35,407 nucleotides of DNA, taken from positions 1 to 35,407 of the forward strand of contig JBBQSU010000017.1 of assembly GCA_038234815.1 (NCBI GenBank), written 5' to 3'. This stretch comes from JBBQSU01 sp038234815. GTDB taxonomy: Bacteria > Planctomycetota > Phycisphaerae > Tepidisphaerales > Tepidisphaeraceae. The notes beneath the pieces were generated by a model. It saw only the letters and a list, made by a program, of their open reading frames with translations, had not been told where the DNA came from and did no database searches. Every line of letters starts with the position of its first letter. The stretch's first letter is position 1. Shown piece after piece: positions 24,094 to 30,681 of this stretch. A program made the translations under genes and the position numbers.

Positions 24094-25068
24094 TTACCGA
24101 TAGCTGATGCCGGTCGCGCTGAAAATTCCCTTGAAATATCCGATGGCAAATAGCCTCCCGAGCGTGCCATAGCCGGGAATCGTTTCCGGGTCGAATTCTT
24201 CACCCGCCATGGTCGGTACGTGGTCGCAGCGGACGGGAACACTCAGCTTCAGCTCGTTGTAAAGCCTGAACAGCCCCACCTGATCGATCTCCATCTCGTC
24301 GTGAAAAAGCTCGACGAAATCTTCGGGCGTTCCATGTACGTCGCGGACGTGAATGAACGCGATTCGCTGGCCGAAGTGTTTTGCCAGACGTTCCAGGTTC
24401 GCACCCATCAGCTTGAAATTCGCCTGGCAGAAGGTGATGGCGTTGCTGGGCGAAGGAAAAATCGCCTGGGCGCGATCGAAGGATTCGGGCGCGGAAAAAA
24501 TCCGTGCGATTCCGCGGATGGGCGACAGTGGAGGATCATCGGGATGCAGGCCCATGCGAACGCGCAGCTTCTCGGCGGTCGGCAGGACGTTGCGCGAAAA
24601 GTAGGTGTAGTTCTCCCACATCTGCTGGCTCGACACTTCGCCGGCTTCGGTCAATGTCCCGGGCATTTCCGACAGCTTGAAATGTGTTCCCAAGGCCCCG
24701 CCGCGAATCGGAGTGGTGCCGGATCGGTGCCAGCCCAGGCCCGCCATGAAGTTGTAGCAGATCAGCGGGATGTTCAGTTCGGCCATGTTGGCCAACATCT
24801 GCTGATATTTTGCCAGGTCCTCATCGCGGCCTTCTTTGCCCAGCTTGATGCGCGCCATGTCGAATTGATCACCTTCCAGCCCGGCGACTTGCAGGCCGGC
24901 TTTTTCAAACCGCCCGACGATCCCCGCCAGCGTATCACGGTCGTAAGACCCGTGCTTCTGTCCGGTCAGTTCCGGCGCGGCTTTGACGATCGCGTGCGTC
25001 ACACCGGCTTGTTTGGCCAGTTGCCAAAGCCGATGGGGTTTAGGAGGAAGGAATTCGGCGAGCGTCAT
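24094..25068 (-). CDS. uxuA: D-mannonate dehydratase
   Basis: A 324-residue xylose-isomerase-like TIM-barrel enzyme that dehydrates D-mannonate to 2-keto-3-deoxygluconate using Fe2+ or Mn2+. UxuA landmarks present: LICYNFMAGLGWHR, a conserved region giving MGLHPDDPPLSPIRGIARI, FCQANF, and the metal-site His residues in FIHVRDVHG and the FHDEMEID segment. I start at 25068 because this ATG overlaps the previous stop in an ATGA with AAAGGA upstream, indicating translational coupling to the GH113-like gene; an in-frame ATG 24 bases earlier is also possible. Length is below the E. coli enzyme (394) but normal for the shorter UxuA group. Confidence 0.94.
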   Translation of the reverse strand: MTLAEFLPPKPHRLWQLAKQAGVTHAIVKAAPELTGQKHGSYDRDTLAGIVGRFEKAGLQVAGLEGDQFDMARIKLGKEGRDEDLAKYQQMLANMAELNIPLICYNFMAGLGWHRSGTTPIRGGALGTHFKLSEMPGTLTEAGEVSSQQMWENYTYFSRNVLPTAEKLRVRMGLHPDDPPLSPIRGIARIFSAPESFDRAQAIFPSPSNAITFCQANFKLMGANLERLAKHFGQRIAFIHVRDVHGTPEDFVELFHDEMEIDQVGLFRLYNELKLSVPVRCDHVPTMAGEEFDPETIPGYGTLGRLFAIGYFKGIFSATGISYR

Positions 25069-26108
25069 GGGCGATCCTTTCGAGCGAACCATCGCCGCAT
25101 CACCTCGGCCGCGGGCTTGTCGAGCAGCGTAAACCCTTTGTTACCGGCGGGGTCCGTACTCCACTGCGGGCGATTAATGTTCTCGTCCCATTTCCACCAG
25201 TACAGGCCGGTCCACCATGACTCAGGCCAGAATGTTTCCAGGACCGCCTCCAGGTAGTTGGCCTGCTCGTTAGGTGCATAGCCCCCGTCGCCGGACCAAC
25301 CCGATGGATGCATGGCCCCGCCGTGCGACGACGTGCAGCCCACTTCACCGAATAAGATAGGCTTGCCGAACAAGCCGGCCATTCTTCGGAACCGGTCGCG
25401 CTCGGGCTTCAGTCGTTCGATGATTTCCGGGACGCTGGCACCGGGTCGGTCGGCCCCTTGGGCGTAACAACTGATTTGCAACACGTCCAGTTCGTGAAAC
25501 CAGTGTCTTGAATCCGCGAGCGACTTTTCAAAATCAACCAGCCCCGTATGCGATGTATGACAGCTTGAGACGGGGCCTCTGTAAACCTGCCGCACGGCTT
25601 CAATGACCTGTTTGTAGGAGGTGGTGTGGCCGACGGTCAGATCCAACTCGCTGTCCAGGCAGTACATTTCACAGGACCGCCGCTCGGCGATCTCGGCGTA
25701 ATGCACGCTGCGGGCACGCATCGATCGGAACCACCGCTCCCAGCAGTCGCTGCGGCGGCCGGGAATCCGCTCGCGGTCGGGAGGAAAGCCGACTTGCAGC
25801 CGACCGTCGCCGGTCTGGCACTCGATCATGGGCCGGAGATCGACCCGGATATTCTTGCCGTGAATGTATTCGATGATCGTTTCAATCTCATAATCGGTAG
25901 GGCACAATTCGTAGTCGAAATACTGCCTGGGGGTATTGGGGGTGTCTTGCATCACCAGCGGTGTCAGCACGCACCAGTTGATGTTGAGATCGAGCATCCG
26001 ATCGACCAAATGCCTCGCTTTGTCGCTCAGAAAATACCCGCGAGTGCCCCAGAAGCCGAAGGTCACCCCGCGATGGATTTCGCGGCACGCTGGATAGTCG
26101 ACGCTCAT
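25065..26108 (-). CDS. GH113-like glycoside hydrolase (clan GH-A)
   Basis: A 347-residue TIM-barrel hydrolase. It begins RGVTFGFWGTRGYF and has an acid/base candidate Glu154 in YCLDSELDLTVG, followed by the helix KQVIEAVRQVYRGP and a nucleophile candidate Glu255 in PILFGEVGCTS. The C-terminal part reads GLYWWKWDEN, then KPAAEVMRRWF, the closing pattern of GH113 beta-mannanase-type proteins. The true substrate in a uronate locus is uncertain and could be a hemicellulose oligomer other than mannan. No signal peptide is present. Both ends overlap neighbours by ATGA: 26105-26108 with the IclR gene and 25065-25068 with uxuA. I chose 26108 as the start on that basis. Confidence 0.72.
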   Translation of the reverse strand: MSVDYPACREIHRGVTFGFWGTRGYFLSDKARHLVDRMLDLNINWCVLTPLVMQDTPNTPRQYFDYELCPTDYEIETIIEYIHGKNIRVDLRPMIECQTGDGRLQVGFPPDRERIPGRRSDCWERWFRSMRARSVHYAEIAERRSCEMYCLDSELDLTVGHTTSYKQVIEAVRQVYRGPVSSCHTSHTGLVDFEKSLADSRHWFHELDVLQISCYAQGADRPGASVPEIIERLKPERDRFRRMAGLFGKPILFGEVGCTSSHGGAMHPSGWSGDGGYAPNEQANYLEAVLETFWPESWWTGLYWWKWDENINRPQWSTDPAGNKGFTLLDKPAAEVMRRWFARKDRP

Positions 26109-26902
26109 GGTTTGCCCTCGGTTGGTTGCGCGGCCGGCAGCGGCGCGGACTGTGGCGCATGTAATTTCCCCTCGCAGGCTTGCGCGCTTTGGACGACCTG
26201 CCGGCGAAGTTCGGCGATGCGATGGGCCGGGAGATCGTGCGGCAGTGCCAACACCGACAGGACCGCGAGGATGCGGCCGGTGTCGTTTCGGATCGGCGCT
26301 GAAATGCTGTGGATATTCGGGTGATAGCTGCCGTGGTCGACGCAACTGGCCGTCTGTCGGACTTGGTCAACCCGGGCCAGAAAATCCTCACGCGATTGAT
26401 AGGTCCAGACTTGCGCGGGAGCGGATTCGATAAGGCGCGCCAGTTGATCTTGCCTGAAATCGGCTGCGAACATGGCGCCCGATGAGCCATAGCAGAGGTG
26501 AAATTGCCCGCCCAGTGTCCCGCCGACGGCCATAACCTCGGGCGGGTCGCGACGAAGGGCGGTGACGGCGTAGTCGCCATTTCGGATTGATAACTTGGTC
26601 GTCAGCGCGCTGGCATTGGACAACCGCGTCATTTCGTCTTCGGCAACCGCAAGCAGCTTTCGGGCCGGCTCAGCCGATTCGGTCAGCCGGAGCAGTCCGG
26701 TTGAAATTTCGTATCCCCCCTCGGCCCGCCGCGCCAGCCAGTCGGCATTTTCGAGCGTGCGGATGATGCGGTAGTTGGTGGCCTGCGCGATGCCCAGGCT
26801 CCGGCCCAGTTCGGAGGCGTTTCGCAAAGCTCTATCTTCAGCGATCGCGGTCATCAACCGTATCGCGTGGGCCAGCACGGGGATATTGCCATCGTTTACC
26901 AT
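26105..26902 (-). CDS. IclR-family transcriptional regulator of the uronate operon
   Basis: A 265-residue DNA-binding regulator. The N-terminal winged helix-turn-helix (about 10-70) includes ASELGRSLGIAQATNYRIIR followed by TLENADWLAR. The C-terminal effector-binding GAF-like domain has the IclR pattern GGQFHLCYGSSGAMF and SISAPIRNDTGRILAVLSV. IclR proteins often regulate catabolic operons in response to a pathway intermediate, here probably glucuronate, mannonate or KDG. As first gene of the operon, coupled by ATGA to the GH113-like gene, it is likely autoregulated. The start at 26902 is preferred; a longer frame to 26983 would pass through the AT-rich putative operator. Confidence 0.9.
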   Translation of the reverse strand: MVNDGNIPVLAHAIRLMTAIAEDRALRNASELGRSLGIAQATNYRIIRTLENADWLARRAEGGYEISTGLLRLTESAEPARKLLAVAEDEMTRLSNASALTTKLSIRNGDYAVTALRRDPPEVMAVGGTLGGQFHLCYGSSGAMFAADFRQDQLARLIESAPAQVWTYQSREDFLARVDQVRQTASCVDHGSYHPNIHSISAPIRNDTGRILAVLSVLALPHDLPAHRIAELRRQVVQSAQACEGKLHAPQSAPLPAAQPTEGKP

Positions 26903-26906
26903 TAGA

Positions 26907-26921
26907 GATAAATCAATTATC
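26907..26921. promoter_or_regulatory. Putative regulator-binding inverted repeat before the IclR gene
   Basis: GATAA and TTATC arms separated by 5 bases form a 15-base inverted repeat 4 bases upstream of the regulator ATG, in an AT-rich patch that stands out from its GC-rich surroundings. IclR-type sites are commonly palindromes of about 15 bases. It could also contain promoter elements. No experiment or family motif confirms it. Confidence 0.35.
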
Positions 26922-26984
26922 AAATAAGAATGTACCCGCCAGTTTCCCCTCGTCAAGACATAGCTGAAGTGAAATGAAGACATG

Positions 26985-27017
26985 AAAAAAGGAGCGGCCG
27001 AGCTGCTCGGCCGCTCC
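26985..27017 (-). terminator. Strong intrinsic terminator, minus strand
   Basis: Two perfect 13-base arms (26991-27003 and 27005-27017, GC-rich, outer end GGAGCGGCC) are separated by one base. On the minus strand they are followed by six T (26990-26985). It would stop transcription entering from 27.0-28.5 kb, a region with no standard gene, and would insulate the uronate operon. Confidence 0.88.
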
Positions 27018-27327
27018 TGTTACGTTCTCAGCATGAGGTTCGATTCGGACATTGGTCCGCCGTTCAGAGGATTTCGGCCTTGAAGACAGTCCCGGAGGGG
27101 CCATTGCTGGCCGCGAACCTTCGGATCGGCATTTCCGTGCTTAGCTTGACCCATTCGATCGACTACCGGCAGAGAAAAAAGCAGGCTCGTTGCCTTGGCC
27201 CGGTCTCATTTCGTTGCCTGCCGTCTGTTCCGATCTCCTTGTGGACGTGCCGCAAGGCCGATTGTCGGGTAACGGCGGATCGAATCGTCTTACTGCACCT
27301 TAACGCCGCGAGGTAAATCGGGCCTTT

Positions 27328-27489
27328 TCATTTTTTCCCGATCACGCTCATAACTGTCTTGGCCGGCTTGTTCCTGTGTCCGTCAAACGCTGGCCTAATC
27401 TGGCCGAGCCACTTACAGACTGGTTCAAGTCGCCTCTCTTCGGCTTTTGCTCCCTTGGTGCGTCGTCCGACAGGTGTTGGCTTTTTCAT
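27328..27489 (-). CDS. Possible small basic protein, 53 aa, in the hairpin-rich interval
   Basis: Begins MKKPTPVGRRTKGAKAEERR and is rich in Lys and Arg with one Trp and one Cys; no family is recognised. Its ATG overlaps the stop of a 27-codon ORF in an ATGA (27486-27489). Its own stop overlaps the ATG of a 13-codon ORF in another ATGA (27328-27331, ending 27290). Such chained overlaps suggest coupling, but third-position GC is near 50 per cent, lower than in the surrounding genes, and there is no good ribosome-binding site. It may be foreign, or chance within a structured RNA. Confidence 0.3.
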   Translation of the reverse strand: MKKPTPVGRRTKGAKAEERRLEPVCKWLGQIRPAFDGHRNKPAKTVMSVIGKK

Positions 27490-27569
27490 GCGCGAGGTTG
27501 CCCACCTCGTCGCATGTTCCGCTCATTCCAATGTATTGGAATTGAGCGGAATTTCACGTCACTTTTCAT
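27486..27569 (-). CDS. Possible 27-aa upstream ORF overlapping the 53-aa ORF
   Basis: Begins MKSDVKFRSIPIHWNER and ends in the ATGA that starts the 53-aa ORF. It spans the two abutting hairpins at 27487-27551, so either the peptide or the RNA fold may be what matters. No ribosome-binding site is evident. Listed only because of the overlap chain. Confidence 0.18.
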   Translation of the reverse strand: MKSDVKFRSIPIHWNERNMRRGGQPRA

Positions 27570-28540
27570 GGGTCTGGCCTGATATCAGGCCAAGCCAGGA
27601 ATCGTGTTCGGGCATCCGATCATGCGCCACCGGCCTCTTACTTCGGCGACGGTTCGGTTATCGGTCCCGATGGACACCATTCGGGCCGGTTTGGCCTGGG
27701 ATGTCGCCCACGTGGGGGCACCTTCCCCATGGACAAACCGGCAACGCTCAAGGAACTTTCCGCCCTTCGCAGCTTTGCTCCTGTTCCATCGGGCAAGGCC
27801 CCGGTCGTCCCGGTGCCTCGCGGCCCGCCTGCCGTTTCACCAGCGCCCACCCCGACGGATTTTTTTGGTCGGGGGATCGATCGCCAAAGTTGCTTAGAAC
27901 CCTAACTTTAAAAGGCCGATCGATCATGGACGCTCGCTACGGCTTCCGGGCTTATTCCCGCTGACAAGCCGATGACGACTGGTCCGGGTAAAGACCGCGT
28001 CACCTTTGCTGCCCTGGGCTTTGGCTGTTTCAGGTTTGCCGGACGCCGGACTTGGCGCTCGATCGAGGCCCTGTTGTGGCCTCGTCTCCGTCAATCGCCG
28101 CTCGATCCACTACAGATCAAACCATCCGCTCATGAGCTTGCGACGCGAATTGATGAGGTGAACCGTCCAAGTCTGCAGTACCCATCCGGTGCCTCGTTCG
28201 TCGGCTCTTCAGCGTATTGAAGCGACTAACGCCTGGTCCGACCGATGCTTTTAGTCGGCCGGGCAACCTGTTTCAGCTTCGGCGCCGGCCGGGGTGATTT
28301 CATTCATTTCACCCCAGGTTTGGCGCCCTGCCGTTATCAACCTCTTCAAGATTTAAACATACCCCGACTTGGGATTTTGGCCATTAGAAAATCGAGAATT
28401 TTCGCGGAAATTTTTCGATTCGTTTCGGCAGGGTTTTCGGCCTGGGGGTTTTCAGTGCGGTGTTGGTGTTGCCGATGGATTTTAAGCAAATCGTCCTCAT
28501 CCTGCGTTGTCGGCTATCGAACTTCATCTACAATGGCGGC

Positions 28541-29071
28541 ATGAATGATCCGGTAGCCCGCTTAAAATCATTGATGCGCGACATCCCCGATTTTCCCAAG
28601 AAGGGCGTGATGTTTCGTGATATCACTCCGCTCTTGGCCGATCCGCAGGGCTTGGCGCTGGCGATCGAGCTGCTGGCCAATCCCTTTCGCGGGAAAGGTG
28701 TTGACTTGGTGGTGGGCGCTGAAAGCCGCGGGTTTATCTTTGGTACTGCGGTCGCGTGCGCCATCTCGGCGGGCTTTCAACTGGTGCGCAAGCCGGGCAA
28801 ATTGCCGTTCAAGCGGGTGTCGATGACTTACGATCTGGAATACGGCAAAGACACGCTGGAGATGCACGCCGATGCGATCGTTAAGGATCAGCGGGTGTTG
28901 ATCGTCGATGACGTGCTTGCCACCGGGGGAACGATGAAGGCCTGCTGCGATCTGGTGGACCAGCTTGGCGGGAACATCGTCGGTATCGCGGTGCTGACGG
29001 AACTGATGTCTCTGGCCGGACGCGCCCGTGTCGCCCCGCGGGCGGTGCATTCGGTCATTAAATATGAATAA
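28541..29071 (+). CDS. apt: Adenine phosphoribosyltransferase
   Basis: A 176-residue cytoplasmic purine salvage enzyme: adenine plus PRPP to AMP plus diphosphate. It shows the Apt start (DIPDFPKKGVMFRDITPLL), the GAESRGFIFG loop, and the 13-residue PRPP-binding motif VLIVDDVLATGGT at 119-131. I place the start at MNDPVARL, the normal length for Apt; the frame extends 27 codons further upstream without similarity. No strong ribosome-binding site is visible. It is followed by a solo RnfC-like gene about 160 bases downstream. Confidence 0.95.
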   Translation: MNDPVARLKSLMRDIPDFPKKGVMFRDITPLLADPQGLALAIELLANPFRGKGVDLVVGAESRGFIFGTAVACAISAGFQLVRKPGKLPFKRVSMTYDLEYGKDTLEMHADAIVKDQRVLIVDDVLATGGTMKACCDLVDQLGGNIVGIAVLTELMSLAGRARVAPRAVHSVIKYE

Positions 29072-29233
29072 CGAATTGTCTCGATAGAAGTCGAACGAAA
29101 CTTGCTCACGGATCGGGCACGGATTTTCACGAGTTGATCCTGAAATTTGTCCATTCATCCCGATGCGTTCGGTACCCAATCTGTGGCAAATTGTAATTCT
29201 TCTGATCTGCTGACCAAGCAGTTGTCGTCGCTC

Positions 29234-30526
29234 ATGGCTTTCGTACCCATTCCAACCCCGCCGATGGTCTGCCTGATGCGTCCGGCAGATGGTGCGGGTC
29301 CGGCCCTCAAGCCGATCGGAACTGCGGTCCGGCGGGGACAGACCCTGTATGCCGACGCGCAGCGAAGTGGACAACCCTCTCTTGTCGATGAATCTGGCTC
29401 GACTGGCGGGTTCCTGGCCACAATCGACGGCGTGATTTCGTCGATCGATCGCTGGACGCCGCCGGGCAGGGCAGACCAGGCGCGGGTTTGCCTCAAGGCC
29501 CTTCGGCCGGGCGAAATGCCGGTGGATGCGAATCCGGCAGCCAGCGCCGCCAGGGCTATGCGCGCAGTTGAGGGTTATGGCCCCGCGGACCTTCCCCACT
29601 GGATCGACCGATTGCAGCGACTGGACGTATCGGCGCATCGAATCGCCTCGCCTGATTTGATCGCGCAACTTTCTCAAGCGATGCAAAGGCCGATCGATAC
29701 GGTGATCTGCAACGTGCTCGACGGCGACCCGCGGCTGCCAATTAATGCTGCGGTGGCCGCCGAGCGCGCCGAGGAAATTACTGGAGCAACCGCGATCCTC
29801 GGCCGATTGTGCGGGGCAAAAAATCTCTGGATGACTGCGGATTCCGCACTGTCGGCGCGTGAGATCGATCCACTGATCCGCGCGTGTCAGAAAGCGAATC
29901 TCAAGCTGATTCGTCTGCACGGCGACTACCCGTTGTGCGACCCAACGCTCCTGCTTTTTGAATTGCTCAAGCGCCGGTTGCGCCCCGGCCGCTTGCCGAC
30001 CGAGCAGGGCGTACTGCTGATCGACGCCGCTGCCGGTGAAGCCCTGGGAGCGGCCCTGTTGCATGACCGGCCCCTGCTCAGCGTGCCCGTCGCGGTGCAA
30101 GATCATGCCCGCAATCTGGTGAGTTTGCTGCGCATTCCGCGAGGCACCAGCGCGAGTGATTTGCTGGCGAGCCTGAAAATTGACAGCGGACCGGCGTCGT
30201 TGCGACAAGGCGATCTGTTGCGCGATCTTGCGATGGACGCAATCGCGACTTTCGACACAGGTGAAAATCTCCTGCACGTTCTGCGGGAATCGACCGAGGC
30301 CAATCCCGATCCCTGCGTTCGCTGCGCGTGGTGCGTTGAGGCCTGCCCTACGCGCATTCACCCTGCGGGCTTGCTAGACGCTGCGCAGAACAGGGACCTG
30401 GCCCAAGCCGAGCGATTTGGGCTTGAGGCCTGCATCGAGTGCGGCATCTGCACCTTCGTCTGCCCCAGCCGTCTCCCGCTGCTGCGGGCGATTCGGCGAC
30501 TGAAAGCAGGCCCCCTGCATCCATGA
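29234..30526 (+). CDS. RnfC-like iron-sulfur electron-transfer protein (solo)
   Basis: About 430 residues. The N-terminal region (PIGTAVRRGQTLYAD, then GFLATIDGVISSI) matches the RnfC barrel that carries a biotinyl-lipoyl-like hammerhead. The middle has the Nqo1-like fold of RnfC (VICNVLDGDPRLPIN). The C-terminus has two ferredoxin-type Cys clusters, CVRCAWCVEACPTRIHP and CIECGICTFVCPSRLPLL, for two 4Fe-4S clusters. In the Rnf complex RnfC is the peripheral NADH-linked subunit; here no rnfABDEG genes accompany it, so the partner is unknown. The NADH/FMN site appears diverged. Start uncertain: ATG at 29234, or a TTG at 29147 adding 29 residues. Confidence 0.85.
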   Translation: MAFVPIPTPPMVCLMRPADGAGPALKPIGTAVRRGQTLYADAQRSGQPSLVDESGSTGGFLATIDGVISSIDRWTPPGRADQARVCLKALRPGEMPVDANPAASAARAMRAVEGYGPADLPHWIDRLQRLDVSAHRIASPDLIAQLSQAMQRPIDTVICNVLDGDPRLPINAAVAAERAEEITGATAILGRLCGAKNLWMTADSALSAREIDPLIRACQKANLKLIRLHGDYPLCDPTLLLFELLKRRLRPGRLPTEQGVLLIDAAAGEALGAALLHDRPLLSVPVAVQDHARNLVSLLRIPRGTSASDLLASLKIDSGPASLRQGDLLRDLAMDAIATFDTGENLLHVLRESTEANPDPCVRCAWCVEACPTRIHPAGLLDAAQNRDLAQAERFGLEACIECGICTFVCPSRLPLLRAIRRLKAGPLHP

Positions 30527-30606
30527 CGGTTTTCGATCGACGGCTCCGCTCATTAAAGGTCGTAATTTTTTTTTACAACCGAACCACTTGATATGCATGG
30601 CCCAGA

Positions 30607-30642
30607 AAAACGAACGGGTCGGAAAACCGACCCGTTCGTTTT
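30607..30642. terminator. Bidirectional intrinsic terminator between the RnfC-like gene and rpsA
   Basis: A perfect 16-base stem (30607-30622 with 30627-30642, core ACGAACGGGTCGG) closes a 4-base loop of A. On the minus strand T residues follow directly, and on the plus strand the 3' arm itself ends in TTTT. It lies 40 bases beyond the rpsA stop and 80 beyond the RnfC-like stop. Confidence 0.9.
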
Positions 30643-30681
30643 AAATTGCATTTTGCAATCGACGTATCGATTGCTGCGTGT

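Larger units (their letters stand above)
27018..28540 (-). other. Long gene-poor, hairpin-rich interval, possibly transcribed on the minus strand
   Basis: No standard gene is supported across about 1.5 kb. Inverted repeats are frequent: 27487-27516 and 27517-27551 (two abutting hairpins, the second with a 16-base stem and one bulge), the perfect 18-base palindrome 27575-27592, 27850-27874 (7-base arms), 27875-27925 (9-base outer arms GATCGATCG/CGATCGATC plus inner 6-base arms), 28064-28084 and about 28291-28315. A minus-strand terminator closes the left end. Very short ORFs occur on the minus strand. I could not match it to tmRNA, RNase P RNA, rRNA or a self-splicing intron. The right 100-150 bases probably hold the apt promoter region. 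A large structured RNA or a decayed gene region are both possible. Confidence 0.45.

Noticed and set aside
27036..27060. tRNA-like T-loop (GGTTCGATTC)
   Set aside because: The flanking bases do not form the T stem, and no acceptor or anticodon arms can be drawn.
27359..27964. Plus-strand open frame of about 200 codons in the hairpin-rich interval
   Set aside because: No ribosome-binding site, no recognisable domain, and composition rich in Ser, Pro, Arg and Trp as in random frames; it crosses several perfect inverted repeats and faces the direction opposite to the terminator.
28568..30361. Long minus-strand frame (about 597 codons) opposite apt and the RnfC-like gene
   Set aside because: Shadow frame produced by GC-rich codons of two well-supported plus-strand genes.
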